Shown: positions 50,090 to 60,370 of the stretch, piece by piece
How positions within the stretch are numbered: the stretch's first letter is position 1
How the letters are laid out: each line of letters begins with the position of its first letter
Program-made: the position numbers and the translations under genes
Assembly (NCBI GenBank): GCA_000751835.1
Contig: CCMQ01000006.1
Span: 62,001 to 126,000, forward strand
Source: Necropsobacter rosorum
GTDB taxonomy: Bacteria > Pseudomonadota > Gammaproteobacteria > Enterobacterales > Pasteurellaceae
Direction: 5' to 3'
Length of the DNA: 64,000 nt
The notes under the pieces: generated by a model
What the model saw: only the letters and a program-made list of their open reading frames with translations
What the model was told of the DNA's origin: nothing
The model's database searches: none

Positions 50090-50878
50090 ATGTATCTTAT
50101 TGAAGCCTTTTTTACCCCGCGTAGCCGGGCGCGTCAGCATATTGCCGATCTAAGCTATCTGGTCAATCAGATTATTGAACAATGGCGTTATAACGGGCAG
50201 ATTATCGGGCGGGAAATTCCGCTGTTCAGAGCCGAACTGGCGGGCGAAACGGGGCTGGCGGTACGCGTGGTTTGTCCCGAACAGCAAAGCCTGCTGACCG
50301 AATACAATAACACCGAAGTGGATAGCGCGCTGGAAACGGCGGAAAGTGCGGGGCTTTTTTTCGACGGATTTCAGATTATCGCCGACGATCTGAATTCCGA
50401 CACCACCCATAGCGGCGCCGCGCCGAGCTGGCAGATACTCTATACCACTTATCTGCAATCCTGCTCGCCGTTACACAGCGGGGACGATTTCCTGCCGATT
50501 CCGCTGTATAAACAGCTGAAAAACGTACCGCACTTGAGCATGGATATTATCAAATGGCAGGAAAACTGGCAGGCCTGCGATCAGCTGCAAATGAACGGTG
50601 CAGTGCTGGAGCAACAGGCGCTGCGGGAAATAGCGGATACCGACAGCAACCTGTTTAAGCACGGTTATTATCTGGCGCGTGATATTGAGCGCATCAGCGG
50701 CATTGCGACCTATTATTATCTGTACCGCCTCGGCGGTGATAATTTAGCCGGCGAACAGCAGCGCCGTTGCCCTTTATGCGGACAACCATGGGCGCTGCCC
50801 CGCCCGTTATTTGACTTGTTTTATTTTAAATGTGATCATTGCCGCATCGTATCCAATTTATCCTGGCACTGGCAATAG
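50090..50878 (+). CDS. Zn-ribbon protein of unknown function (DUF2310-like)
   Basis: 262 residues. The only recognisable part is a C-terminal zinc ribbon: Cys227, Cys230, Cys248, Cys251 (RCPLCG...FKCDHC). The N-terminal 220 residues have no catalytic motif that I know. No signal peptide. It is followed by queF after 23 bases with an AAGGA site, so they form an operon and may be functionally linked to nucleotide or tRNA metabolism, but this is guesswork. Confidence 0.82.
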   Translation: MYLIEAFFTPRSRARQHIADLSYLVNQIIEQWRYNGQIIGREIPLFRAELAGETGLAVRVVCPEQQSLLTEYNNTEVDSALETAESAGLFFDGFQIIADDLNSDTTHSGAAPSWQILYTTYLQSCSPLHSGDDFLPIPLYKQLKNVPHLSMDIIKWQENWQACDQLQMNGAVLEQQALREIADTDSNLFKHGYYLARDIERISGIATYYYLYRLGGDNLAGEQQRRCPLCGQPWALPRPLFDLFYFKCDHCRIVSNLSWHWQ

Positions 50879-50901
50879 CCATAACATTAAGGACAATCAT
50901 C

Positions 50902-51741
50902 ATGCATTATCATGACGCCAGCCTGAGCGCACTTAAACTCGGGCGGCAAACGGAATATGCCGCCGATTATGACCGCACTTTGCTGCAAAGCGTGCCGCGC
51001 AGTCTTAACCGCGACGGCTTGGGCATCACCGCACGGCAGCCTTTTACCCTCGGGGCGGATCTCTGGACCGCTTATGAAATCTCCTGGCTGAACCCGAAAG
51101 GGCTGCCGCAGGTTGCCATTGCCGAGGTGGACATTGATTTCCGCAGTCAGAATCTGATCGAATCAAAAAGCTTCAAACTGTATCTCAACAGTTTTAACCA
51201 AAGTAAATTTCCTGATATCACCGCCGTCGAACAGATTATCCGGCAGGATTTAGCCCGCTGCGCCGACGGTGAAGTCAACGTGCGGTTAAATACACTGGCG
51301 GATTATACGGACAAACCGATTGCCGCCTTGTACGGCGACTGTATCGATCAACAGGATATCGAAATTACGGATTATGCCTTTAATCCCGAACTATTATCCG
51401 GTTGCCGCGGGGAGGTGATCACAGAAGAAACGCTGGTCAGCCACCTGCTGAAATCCAATTGTCTGATCACCCGACAGCCGGACTGGGGCAGCGTTCAGAT
51501 CCATTATCTCGGCGCAAAAATCGACCGGGAAAAACTGCTGCGCTATCTGGTTTCTTTCCGTCAGCACAACGAATTTCATGAGCAATGCGTGGAGCGCATT
51601 TTCTGTGATCTGATGCGCTTTGCACAACCGCAGAAACTTAGCGTATATGCCCGTTATACCCGACGCGGCGGGCTGGATATTAATCCGTTTCGCTCGAATT
51701 TTGAACCCGTTCCGGCAAATTGCCGTTTAGCCAGACAATAA
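50902..51741 (+). CDS. queF: NADPH-dependent 7-cyano-7-deazaguanine reductase QueF
   Basis: Reduces preQ0 to preQ1 in queuosine synthesis. I use ATG 50902 (279 residues, [16 protein letters not shown]) behind AAGGAC; the frame runs further upstream into the preceding gene. Seen: the NADPH motif ESKSFK (87-92), catalytic Cys187 in SNCL and Asp194 in QPDWGS, and HNEFHEQC with the substrate Glu227. Long, two-domain (YqfD/E. coli-like) form. Starts 11 bases before ppnN. Confidence 0.95.
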   Translation: MHYHDASLSALKLGRQTEYAADYDRTLLQSVPRSLNRDGLGITARQPFTLGADLWTAYEISWLNPKGLPQVAIAEVDIDFRSQNLIESKSFKLYLNSFNQSKFPDITAVEQIIRQDLARCADGEVNVRLNTLADYTDKPIAALYGDCIDQQDIEITDYAFNPELLSGCRGEVITEETLVSHLLKSNCLITRQPDWGSVQIHYLGAKIDREKLLRYLVSFRQHNEFHEQCVERIFCDLMRFAQPQKLSVYARYTRRGGLDINPFRSNFEPVPANCRLARQ

Positions 51742-51752
51742 AAGGAGTTTGT

Positions 51753-53117
51753 ATGACTGATATTCATTACGTCAATCCCAGAGGCAGTATGGATCAACTT
51801 TCCCATCTGGAAGTGGAGCTATTGACTAAACAGGCGCAGAGCGAACTTTATACCCTGTATCGCAACTGTTCGCTGGCGGTGCTGAATTCCGGCGCCGTCA
51901 CCGATGACAGCCGGGCGTTGCTGAGCCGCTACCCCGATTTCGATATTAACCTGATTGCCAAAGAACGCGGCATTTCCCTTGAACTGCATAACCCGCCGTC
52001 CGGTGCTTTTGTGGATGATCGCATTATCCGCAATATTCAATATCATCTGTTTGCGGTATTGCGCGATATTGTGTTTGTGAATGTGCTCAGTCAGCGGATT
52101 AATCCCTGTGATATTCAGGACAGCGCGCACATTACCAATCAGGTGTTCGCCATTTTGCGCAACGCCAAAGCGCTGATCGTCGGCGAATTACCGAATCTGG
52201 TGGTCTGTTGGGGCGGACATTCCATTAATCAGACCGAATATCAGTACTGCCGCGCTGTCGGGCTGGAACTCGGCCACCGCGAGCTGAACATCGTTACCGG
52301 CTGCGGGCCGGGCGTGATGGAAGCGCCGATGAAAGGGGCGGCTATCGGACATTCCGATCAGCGCTATAAAAACAGCCGCTTTATCGGCATTACCGAACCG
52401 TCCATTATCGCCTCCGAACCGCCGAATCCGATCGTTAACGAACTGATCATTATGCCGGATATCGAAAAGCGTCTGGAAGCCTTTGTGCGGATGGGACACG
52501 GCATTATTATTTTCCCGGGCGGGCCGGGAACGCTGGAAGAATTTTTGTATATTCTCGGCATTAAGCTGAATCCGGAAAATAAAGGGCAGAAATTACCGTT
52601 AATTCTGACCGGCCCGCAGGAAAGCGCCGACTATTTTGCCGCCATTGACCGTTTTATCGGCGAAACGCTGGGGCCGGAGGCGCAATCCTTGTATGAAATC
52701 ATTATTAATGATCCGGTTGCCGTCGCTCGCCATATGAATATCGCCATGCAGGAAGTCCGGGATTTCCGCTATCGGCAAAACGATTCCTACGGATTTAACT
52801 GGACATTAAAGATCGAAGCAGAATTTCAGACGCCGTTTATTCCGACCCATGAAAATATGGCCAATCTGGATCTGCATCCGAATCAGTCCAAAGTGTCCCT
52901 TGCCGCTAACCTGCGCCGGGTTTTCTCCGGTATCGTTGCCGGCAATATCAAACCGGATACGCAGGACAAAATTGCCGAGCTGGGCAAATTCCGCCTGCAC
53001 GGTGATCCGGCATTAATGCACAAAGTCGATGAATTGTTGCAGAATTTCATTGAGCAGGATCGCATGAAACTGCCGGGCGGCGACGCTTACGAACCTTGTT
53101 ATGAAATCGTCAGATAA
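51753..53117 (+). CDS. ppnN: Nucleotide 5'-monophosphate nucleosidase PpnN (LOG family)
   Basis: Cuts purine and pyrimidine nucleoside monophosphates to base and ribose-5-phosphate; in E. coli it is activated by (p)ppGpp. I use ATG 51753 (454 residues, exactly the E. coli length) behind AAGGAG. LOG signatures: [14 protein letters not shown] and [13 protein letters not shown] near 255. N- and C-terminal flanking domains as in E. coli YgdH. Third gene after the Zn-ribbon gene and queF. Confidence 0.95.
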   Translation: MTDIHYVNPRGSMDQLSHLEVELLTKQAQSELYTLYRNCSLAVLNSGAVTDDSRALLSRYPDFDINLIAKERGISLELHNPPSGAFVDDRIIRNIQYHLFAVLRDIVFVNVLSQRINPCDIQDSAHITNQVFAILRNAKALIVGELPNLVVCWGGHSINQTEYQYCRAVGLELGHRELNIVTGCGPGVMEAPMKGAAIGHSDQRYKNSRFIGITEPSIIASEPPNPIVNELIIMPDIEKRLEAFVRMGHGIIIFPGGPGTLEEFLYILGIKLNPENKGQKLPLILTGPQESADYFAAIDRFIGETLGPEAQSLYEIIINDPVAVARHMNIAMQEVRDFRYRQNDSYGFNWTLKIEAEFQTPFIPTHENMANLDLHPNQSKVSLAANLRRVFSGIVAGNIKPDTQDKIAELGKFRLHGDPALMHKVDELLQNFIEQDRMKLPGGDAYEPCYEIVR

Positions 53118-53202
53118 AACGGCGAGAACCGCTGCGTTACCGGGTGCGGCACGCAATGCCACGAAAGCATGCTCTGCCCGCCCGGTTGTGGTTTTATCGA
53201 CG

Positions 53203-54369
53203 CTATTTTACCTGCGTTCTTACCGACCAATAAATGCCGGCGACCAAACCGCCTGAGATTAACATCACCGCCGCGGTGGCATAAAAAATGTTACCGATGC
53301 CCACCAACGGGGAAACCAGCGCACCTAAAAAGAACGGGAAAAAGCCCAACAATGCTGAGGCACTGCCTGCATAGCGGCGCTCGCTTTCCATCGCCAACGC
53401 AGATACCGTCGGCAAGGTGATACCAGTAAATAACAACAGCATAAAAAATCCCGCTTCAACCAGCCAGACATGGATCCGGCATACCAGCGCAACAGCCACA
53501 TACAGCACCAAAATAAAAATCCCGCCGGCTCCCAGCCGCAGCGCCCTGCTGGTTGCCAGTTTCCCGCCGATATTCGAGCCGATAACCAATGCCGCGCCGT
53601 TAGCGGCAAAACATAAACTGAAGGCGAAGGCGCTCAGGGCATAAAAATTCTGAAAAATAAAGGGGGATGCCGCAATATAGGCGAACATGCTCGCCAGTGC
53701 AAATGACTGCATCGCAACATACCTCATAAAGCGCCGATTGCAGAGGATCGGCACAAACACCTTGAAACTAGCGAACAGCGTGCTTTGTAAGCGCGCTTCC
53801 GGCTTTAAGGATTCGGCTAAACGCAGACAGACAAGTGACAATGTCACCCCAAGTGCGGTCAAAAAAATAAAAATTCCGCGCCAGCTCATATATTCCAGCA
53901 ATAAACTGCCCAATACCGGCGAGATAATCGGCGCAATCCCGTTGACCGTCATCAGCAGGCCGAAAAAGCGCGTCATTTCCCGCCCGCGATATAAATCGGT
54001 GGCCACTGCGCGGGCGATCACCACACTGCCCGCGGCGGCCAATCCCTGCACCGTGCGCAACAGAATAAAGGCCTCAATCGTCGGTGCGAAAATCAGCGCG
54101 GCGGTACTGAAAATATATACCGCAAGCGATATCATCAACGGCTTTTTGCGCCCGTATTTATCACTCAGCGGCCCTAAAAACAATTGTCCGACCGCCAGCC
54201 CGACCATTGCGCTGGTCAGGCTGAGTTGGGTCATCGACGCATTGGTACGGAAAAACGCCGCCAGCTGCGGCAACGCCGGTAAATAAAGGTCGATTACAAA
54301 AGGCCCGAAGGCGGATAATACGCCCAATAACAGCACCAGAAATAATTTACTGTTGGTTTTGCTTCCCAT
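53203..54369 (-). CDS. MFS multidrug exporter of the Bcr/CflA type
   Basis: Proton-driven drug exporter with 12 predicted helices. I start at ATG 54369 (388 residues, MGSKTNSKLFLVLLL) behind AGGA; the frame runs 19 codons further. The Bcr signature FVIDLYLPALPQLAAFF near 25-41, motif A GPLSDKYGRKKP and the antiporter motif in GIAPIISPVLGS are intact. Possible substrates include bicyclomycin and sulfonamides; not provable from sequence. Convergent with ppnN. Confidence 0.9.
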   Translation of the reverse strand: MGSKTNSKLFLVLLLGVLSAFGPFVIDLYLPALPQLAAFFRTNASMTQLSLTSAMVGLAVGQLFLGPLSDKYGRKKPLMISLAVYIFSTAALIFAPTIEAFILLRTVQGLAAAGSVVIARAVATDLYRGREMTRFFGLLMTVNGIAPIISPVLGSLLLEYMSWRGIFIFLTALGVTLSLVCLRLAESLKPEARLQSTLFASFKVFVPILCNRRFMRYVAMQSFALASMFAYIAASPFIFQNFYALSAFAFSLCFAANGAALVIGSNIGGKLATSRALRLGAGGIFILVLYVAVALVCRIHVWLVEAGFFMLLLFTGITLPTVSALAMESERRYAGSASALLGFFPFFLGALVSPLVGIGNIFYATAAVMLISGGLVAGIYWSVRTQVK

Positions 54370-54391
54370 TACACATCCTAACAACAATAAA

Positions 54392-54413
54392 AAGACACCG
54401 CGCGGTGCCTTTA
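54392..54413 (-). terminator. Terminator of hrpA
   Basis: On the minus strand AAAGGCACC-gcgc-GGTGTCTTT, a stem with one G-U pair followed by TTATT. It lies in the 80-base gap between the hrpA stop and the bcr-like start. Confidence 0.8.
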
Positions 54414-54449
54414 TATCATCAAACACAAATTAATCAAAACGCATAAAAA

Positions 54450-57400
54450 TCAGACCGCACTTTCAATCGCCGCCAGCACCCGCTTGTCCGACACCGGATA
54501 TTTGGTGCCCAGTTGCTGCGCGAACAGACTGACGCGCAGCTCTTCGATCATATAGCGGATTTCCGCCGTTTGCGGCGACATCGGTTTGGATTTCGGCAGT
54601 TTACTCAACAGCCGCGCATAGGCGGCAGCGACCTGTTCGACACGCAGCATGGCGGCGCGGTCACGGTTAATATCCTGCGCCAGTTTGTCGATCCGCTTAT
54701 CAATCGCCTGTAAATAACGCTGAAGATCCGGCAGGCGGGAATAACCGGTTTTTTCCACAAAACCGGGATAAATCAGCCCCGCCAGTTGAGATTTAATATC
54801 CGACAGCGCAAAGGCCATGGTGAAATCCATTTTGCCTTTCAGGCGTTTGTTGATCTCAAAGGTGAGGGTCAGTAGCGTTTCCACTTGCTGCGCCACCTGC
54901 ACGGTAATCGGATTCAGATTTTCGCGGACAAAATCCCGCAGTTTGTCAAATTCCGCCTGCCGCCAGACCACGCCGCCGAAATCCGCTATCAGTTTATCCG
55001 TAGCACAGGCGATGCAATCGTCAATCAGCGCCGTCACATTGCCGAAGGGCGCAAAGTATAACCCGAGCTTGGATTTATTCGGCAGTTTTTCATGCAGATA
55101 TTTAATCGGTGACGGCACGTTCAGCAGCAACAGACGGCGTAATCCCTGCCCCATCGCCACCGCCTGTTCGTATTCGGTTTCGAACAGGCGAATACCCACC
55201 GCATCCCGCTCATCGACGATCGCCGGAAAGGCTTTCAGGGTAAAACCCTGTTTTTTCTGCTCGTAACTTTGCGGCAAAGTATCGAAATTCCACACATGAA
55301 TGCCGCTTTGCTCGATGCCGTCGTCCGCCACCGCGGCAAGACTTTCCTGCACCTGATCTTTGAGGTTGAATTTCAACTCGTCCAAATCCATGCTTTCGGC
55401 AATTTTCTTGCCTTTATCGTCAATCACCCGAAAGGTCATTTTTAAGTGTGGTGCGATTTGCGCAAGATTCCATTGTTCGCGCGCCACCGTCACGCCGGTC
55501 ATACGGCGCAGCTCATGGCTCAGCGTTTCCAGCAGCGGTTTATGTATATCCGTTGCACGGCCTAAAAACGCGTCGGCATAATTGGGTGCCGGTACAAAAT
55601 TGCGCCGCAAGGCCTTCGGCAGCGATTTGATCAGCGCCACAATCAATTCATGGCGCAAACCGGGAATCTGCCAGTCAAATCCGCTCATTTCCACCTGATT
55701 GAGTAACGGCAGCGGAATATGCACCGTCACGCCGTCTGCCTCCGTGCCGGGTTCAAACTGATAGCTCAGTTTCAGCTTCAGATTGCCCTGCTGCCACCAG
55801 TTAGGGAAATCCAGCTGACTGACCCGCTCCGCCTCCTCATTGATCAGGAAAGATTTTTCAAAATTCAGCCGTTCCGGATCTTGTTGTTGTGCGCGCTTCC
55901 ACCATTGGTCAAAGTGTTTCTGCGAGACCACTTCGGCACCAATCCGCTGATCGTAAAAATCAAACAGCGCGCGTTCATCCACCAGAATATCGCGCCGGCG
56001 GCTTTTATGCTCCAGCTCCTCCACTTCGCGGATCAGTTTCCGGTTGGCAAAAAAGAATTGATGTTTTGTATGCCAGTTGCCTTCCACCAAAGCGGACTGA
56101 ATAAAAATCTCACGGCTGACCACCGGATCAATCGCGCCGTAATTCACTGCGCGCGCCGCCACAATCGGCACGCCGTACAAACTGACTTTTTCATCGGCCA
56201 GCACCGCGCCTTGCGATTTCGACCAGCGCGGTTCGGCATAGGATTTTTTCACCAAATGCGCCGCCAGCGGTTCAATCCATTCGGGATTGATTTCCGCCAC
56301 CATGCGTCCCCATAATTTTGAAGTTTCCACCAGTTCTGCCGCCATGCACCATTTCGGCTGCGGCTTAAACAATACGGAATTGGGGAAAATGGCGAAGTGC
56401 GCATTTCTGGCGCCGAGATACTGGTGTTTTTCCGCCTCTTTCATGCCGATATGCGACAGCAGCCCGCTTAACAGTGCGGTATGAATCTGGCTATATTCTG
56501 CCGGCGCCGAATTAATCGGCAGCCCCATTTCCCGCACGGTCTGGCGGATTTGCTGATAAATATCCTGCCATTCGCGCACGCGCAGATAATTCAGATAGTC
56601 TTTCTGACACAAACGGCGGAACTGATTTTTAGTCAGGCTTTTTTGCTGTTCCTGAAGATAACGCCACAAATTGAGAAAAGCGAGAAAATCGGATTTCTTA
56701 TCGGCGAAACGGCGGTGTTTTTCATCGGCGGCCTGCTGTTTGTCCTGCGGTCGTTCGCGCGGATCCTGAATCGACAACGCGGCGGTAATCACCATCACTT
56801 CCCGCACACAAGCGAAATCCACCGCACTTAACAGCATTTTCGCCAGACGGGGATCGAGCGGCAACTGCGCAAGGCGGCGCCCGACAAGCGTCAATTGACG
56901 TTGTTGTTTGTGCCGAATGGTACGGTATTCGAACGCGCCCAGCTCTTCCAGCAGTTTAACCCCGTCTTGAATATGCCGTTTGTCCGGCGCATCCACAAAC
57001 GGAAAGGCTTCAATATCATCCAAGCCCAGCGCGGTCATCTGCAAAATGACCGAAGCCAGATTGGTACGCAAAATTTCCGGATCGGTAAACGGCGGACGAT
57101 TATTGAAATCCTCTTCCGAATACAGACGAATACAAATCCCTTCACTGACCCGCCCGCAGCGCCCTTTACGCTGATTGGCGGACGCCTGCGAAATCGGTTC
57201 AATCGGCAAGCGCTGCACTTTGGTGCGGTAACTGTAACGGGAAATCCGCGCCGTTCCGGGGTCGATCACATATTTTATGCCCGGCACGGTCAGCGACGTT
57301 TCCGCCACGTTGGTGGCCAGCACAATGCGGTTTAAACCGCCCGGATGGAAAATTTTATTTTGTTCCTGCGCCGACAGACGGGCAAACAGCGGCAGAATTT

Positions 57401-58367
57401 CGGTATGCCGCAGCTGCTGTTTTTCTAAGGCTTCGGCGGTATCGCGGATCTCGCGCTCACCGTTGAGAAAAATCAGAATATCGCCGCGCCCCTGCGCCTG
57501 TAGTTCGTCCACCGCATTCAGAATACCCTGTAGCTGATCCTGCTCCTCGTCTTCCGCAATCGGACGATAGCGCACTTCCACCGGGAACGTGCGCCCCGAC
57601 ACTTCGATAATCGGCGCATTGTTGAAATGACGGGAAAACCGCGCCACATCAATGGTGGCCGAGGTAATGATCACTTTCAGATCAGGACGGCGCGGCAGCA
57701 ATTGTTTCAGATAACCGAGAATAAAATCATTGTTCAGGCTGCGTTCGTGCGCTTCATCAATAATCAGCGTGTCATACTGATTCAGATAACGATCGGTCTG
57801 AATTTCCGCCAGCAGAATACCGTCGGTCATCAGTTTAATCTGAGTCTGTTCGCCGATTTGATCATGAAAACGCACTTTATAGCCCACCAGCGAGCCCAGT
57901 TCGCATTTCAGCTCTTCGGCAATCCGCGCCGCCACCGAACGGGCAGCAATCCGGCGCGGCTGAGTATGTCCGATCAGCCCCTTTTGTCCTAATCCCAGTT
58001 CCAGACACATTTTTGGCAGCTGAGTGGTTTTGCCCGATCCGGTTTCACCGGCGACGATCACCACCTGATGATGGGCAATTAAACGCTGAATTTCCGCTTT
58101 GCGCTGACTGACCGGCAGATTGTCGGCAAAAACCGGCGGATTTTGCACCGCACTTTTGCGCCGTGCCAAACGGGCCTGCGCCGCGTCAATCTGCGGTAAA
58201 ATTTCCGCGGCCGCCGCCTCCCGCGCCGCATCGTCTTTTATCCGGCTAAGCCCTTTAATCCGCGCGCTTAAACGGCGCTGATCGATGATCATCATCTCGT
58301 TTAACCGGGCAAAAAGACGCTGTTGTAAGGGGGTAAACGGGTTATGTTTTACTGCATGTTTCATCAT
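54450..58367 (-). CDS. hrpA: ATP-dependent RNA helicase HrpA (DEAH)
   Basis: DEAH-box helicase that acts on RNA and in E. coli rescues stalled ribosomes. 1305 residues (E. coli 1300). Walker A GETGSGKTT at 107-115, DEAH at 204-207 in LIIDEAHERSL, SAT in IITSATID, motif VI QRKGRCGR. Then HA2, OB-fold and a long C-terminal DUF3418-type region. ATG 58367 overlaps the previous stop as ATGA, coupled to the ygdD-like gene. Two consecutive ATGs. Intact. Confidence 0.96.
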   Translation of the reverse strand: MMKHAVKHNPFTPLQQRLFARLNEMMIIDQRRLSARIKGLSRIKDDAAREAAAAEILPQIDAAQARLARRKSAVQNPPVFADNLPVSQRKAEIQRLIAHHQVVIVAGETGSGKTTQLPKMCLELGLGQKGLIGHTQPRRIAARSVAARIAEELKCELGSLVGYKVRFHDQIGEQTQIKLMTDGILLAEIQTDRYLNQYDTLIIDEAHERSLNNDFILGYLKQLLPRRPDLKVIITSATIDVARFSRHFNNAPIIEVSGRTFPVEVRYRPIAEDEEQDQLQGILNAVDELQAQGRGDILIFLNGEREIRDTAEALEKQQLRHTEILPLFARLSAQEQNKIFHPGGLNRIVLATNVAETSLTVPGIKYVIDPGTARISRYSYRTKVQRLPIEPISQASANQRKGRCGRVSEGICIRLYSEEDFNNRPPFTDPEILRTNLASVILQMTALGLDDIEAFPFVDAPDKRHIQDGVKLLEELGAFEYRTIRHKQQRQLTLVGRRLAQLPLDPRLAKMLLSAVDFACVREVMVITAALSIQDPRERPQDKQQAADEKHRRFADKKSDFLAFLNLWRYLQEQQKSLTKNQFRRLCQKDYLNYLRVREWQDIYQQIRQTVREMGLPINSAPAEYSQIHTALLSGLLSHIGMKEAEKHQYLGARNAHFAIFPNSVLFKPQPKWCMAAELVETSKLWGRMVAEINPEWIEPLAAHLVKKSYAEPRWSKSQGAVLADEKVSLYGVPIVAARAVNYGAIDPVVSREIFIQSALVEGNWHTKHQFFFANRKLIREVEELEHKSRRRDILVDERALFDFYDQRIGAEVVSQKHFDQWWKRAQQQDPERLNFEKSFLINEEAERVSQLDFPNWWQQGNLKLKLSYQFEPGTEADGVTVHIPLPLLNQVEMSGFDWQIPGLRHELIVALIKSLPKALRRNFVPAPNYADAFLGRATDIHKPLLETLSHELRRMTGVTVAREQWNLAQIAPHLKMTFRVIDDKGKKIAESMDLDELKFNLKDQVQESLAAVADDGIEQSGIHVWNFDTLPQSYEQKKQGFTLKAFPAIVDERDAVGIRLFETEYEQAVAMGQGLRRLLLLNVPSPIKYLHEKLPNKSKLGLYFAPFGNVTALIDDCIACATDKLIADFGGVVWRQAEFDKLRDFVRENLNPITVQVAQQVETLLTLTFEINKRLKGKMDFTMAFALSDIKSQLAGLIYPGFVEKTGYSRLPDLQRYLQAIDKRIDKLAQDINRDRAAMLRVEQVAAAYARLLSKLPKSKPMSPQTAEIRYMIEELRVSLFAQQLGTKYPVSDKRVLAAIESAV

Positions 58368-58747
58368 ATTGATTGATTAGATCTGAGACTTCCGTAAGCC
58401 AGCAGCAGCCAGCCGATTAAAAACAACGTTCCGCCGAGCGGTGTCAGCCAGACCATAAACCGACCGGCACCGAGGGCTAAGGCGTAGAGACTGCCGCTGA
58501 ACAAAATAATACCGAGCGTCCAGGCAAGAGCGCTAAAACGAATTAGGCGGCGGGCGGCAAAGTCGGCCGGCAGACAGGCCACGACCAGTATCGCCAGACT
58601 GTGAAACATTTGATATTGCAGCCCGGTGTCGATCCACCCCAATGCGTCGGGCGATAAAGTGCGGGCTAATCCGTGGGCGGCAAAAGCGCCGAACGCGACA
58701 CAGAAAAAACCGCTCAACGCGGCAATCAACAGCCAATAATGTCGCAT
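58364..58747 (-). CDS. YgdD-type small membrane protein (DUF423)
   Basis: Unknown function, 127 residues with four hydrophobic helices. MRHYWLLIAALSGFFCVAFG and the conserved GAFAAHGL, QYQMFHSLAIL and LFSGSLYALAL blocks match E. coli YgdD. I use ATG 58747, one base behind the yeaL-like stop (TAACATG). Overlaps hrpA by 4 bases. Confidence 0.88.
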   Translation of the reverse strand: MRHYWLLIAALSGFFCVAFGAFAAHGLARTLSPDALGWIDTGLQYQMFHSLAILVVACLPADFAARRLIRFSALAWTLGIILFSGSLYALALGAGRFMVWLTPLGGTLFLIGWLLLAYGSLRSNQSI

Positions 58748-58748
58748 G

Positions 58749-59201
58749 TTATGCCTTTCCCACCAGCAGAGATAAAATCCCCGCCGCAATAAGCGGCCCG
58801 ACCGGCACCCCGCCGAAAAACGCCACGCCTAAAATAGTGCCGACCAAAAGCCCGGTCAGCAACACGGGATTTACGCCCATAAAACTGACGCCGCGTCCGC
58901 TCAGCCAGGCCACCAGAATACCGACCGCCACCGCCAGAAACATTTTCCAGTTGATAAATGAAATCCAGCTCGGCAGCGGGATCTTACCGGAAATAATCGG
59001 GCTTAATACCCCGATGGTCAGAATAATAATCCCGATATTCAACCCGTTTTTTTCCATAAACGGAATATATTTCACCAAAAAAGTCTGCTGCATCAGCAGC
59101 AATACGGTTGCGGAAATCGTGATGGAATTATTATTGCCCAGCACACCGAGCAAAATCAGCACCACCAGTAATAAGGCGATGGAATTAAATTGTAATGACA
59201 T
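58749..59201 (-). CDS. YeaL-type membrane protein (UPF0756/DUF441)
   Basis: Unknown function, 150 residues with about four helices. The N-terminus [20 protein letters not shown] and the C-terminal [15 protein letters not shown] are typical of the DUF441 family, E. coli YeaL. First gene of a three-gene operon with the ygdD-like gene and hrpA. Divergent from the AEC transporter. Confidence 0.9.
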   Translation of the reverse strand: MSLQFNSIALLLVVLILLGVLGNNNSITISATVLLLMQQTFLVKYIPFMEKNGLNIGIIILTIGVLSPIISGKIPLPSWISFINWKMFLAVAVGILVAWLSGRGVSFMGVNPVLLTGLLVGTILGVAFFGGVPVGPLIAAGILSLLVGKA

Positions 59202-59234
59202 GAAACGAACACCTTAAATTCTGTGAAAAAACCG

Positions 59235-59269
59235 ACCGCACTTTTTATTAAAGCGCATAAAAGTGCGGT
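59235..59269. repeat. Outward uptake-sequence pair in the yeaL / AEC divergent promoter
   Basis: ACCGCACTT 59235-59243 and AAGTGCGGT 59261-59269, 17 bases apart, in a region that holds promoters and no gene end. A stem can form in either transcript's leader. Confidence 0.7.
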
Positions 59270-59379
59270 CTGAAATTTGCGAAATTATAACAATTTTTGC
59301 CCGCCTCTGCGGTTTTATTTTCATTTTCGGGCAAAAAAGTATAGTATGAATTCAATTCCGGTAAGCCATTAACTTTTTT

Positions 59380-60309
59380 ATGGAAATTGCACTACTTCTG
59401 GCGACCAAAATCACCGAACTGACATTAGCGGTATTGATGGGTTATGCGCTGGTCAAATCCAAAGTCCTCAGCTCGAAAGACAGCTATCCGCTGTCGGTGG
59501 TCGGTTTATATCTCATCAGCCCCGCGGTGATGATCAACGCGTTCCAAATCACCTATACCCCCGCCATTTTAAACGGTCTGCTGCTTTCGCTCGGCATGGC
59601 GGCAGTGTTGCATTTTATCCTGATCATCCTCGGCAGACTGTTCAAACGCTTGTTTAAGCTGGACCCGCTGGAGCAGGCGGCGGCTATTTATTCCAATTCC
59701 GGCAATCTGATTATTCCTCTGGTGGCGGCTTTGTTCGGGCCGGAATGGGTGATTTACGCCAGCTGTTTTATTGTGGTGCAGACTTTTTTATTCTGGACTC
59801 ATTGCCGCATATTGCTGTGCGGGAAATCCAATTTAACCTTCAAGACCATATTTAAAAACGTAAATATTCTGTCTATTCTGGTCGGCGTCACGCTGTTTGC
59901 CTTTCAGATTAAGCTGCCGGGCATTATCACCGGCACCTTATCCGCCGTCGGGGCGATGATCGGGCCGAATGCGATGATTATCGCCGGCATGCTGATTGCC
60001 GCCATTCCGTTACGCACGATTTTTTCCTCGAAACGGATTTATCTGGTGACGTTTTTGCGTCTGATACTGGTACCGCTTTGCCTAATGCTGTTGATTAAAC
60101 TGACCGGCGTCTCGCGCTGGGTGGAAAACGGCGAAACCATTGCGATGATAAGTTTTCTCGCCACCACCAGCCCGGCGGCGGCCACCGTTACGCAGATGGC
60201 GCTGATTTTTAATAAAAACGCCGCCAAAGCCAGCGCCATTTACGGTGTCACTACACTGCTGTGCGTCGTCACCATGCCGCTGATTATCGCACTTTATCAG
60301 CTTATATAA
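59380..60309 (+). CDS. AEC-family transporter (auxin efflux carrier / MleP type)
   Basis: Inner-membrane carrier, 309 residues with about 10 hydrophobic segments. The AEC core motif is YSNSGNLIIPLVAALFG near 107. Bacterial members transport malate, malonate or other organic acids; substrate cannot be read here. A single gene with a divergent promoter and a strong terminator. Confidence 0.88.
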   Translation: MEIALLLATKITELTLAVLMGYALVKSKVLSSKDSYPLSVVGLYLISPAVMINAFQITYTPAILNGLLLSLGMAAVLHFILIILGRLFKRLFKLDPLEQAAAIYSNSGNLIIPLVAALFGPEWVIYASCFIVVQTFLFWTHCRILLCGKSNLTFKTIFKNVNILSILVGVTLFAFQIKLPGIITGTLSAVGAMIGPNAMIIAGMLIAAIPLRTIFSSKRIYLVTFLRLILVPLCLMLLIKLTGVSRWVENGETIAMISFLATTSPAAATVTQMALIFNKNAAKASAIYGVTTLLCVVTMPLIIALYQLI

Positions 60310-60310
60310 A

Positions 60311-60339
60311 AAAAAGACGAAACGGGATTTCGTCTTTTT
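60311..60339. terminator. Bidirectional terminator, AEC gene / copA
   Basis: AAAAAGACGAAA (60311-60322) and TTTCGTCTTTTT (60328-60339) form a perfect 12-bp stem with a 5-base loop between convergent genes. Confidence 0.92.
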
Positions 60340-60370
60340 GGTTTGGCAATCTCTTTGAGCGATTATCCGT

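Noticed and set aside
53118-53202. GC-rich inverted repeat between ppnN and the Bcr-type gene as terminator
   Set aside because: Pairing is interrupted and no U-run follows; too weak to list.
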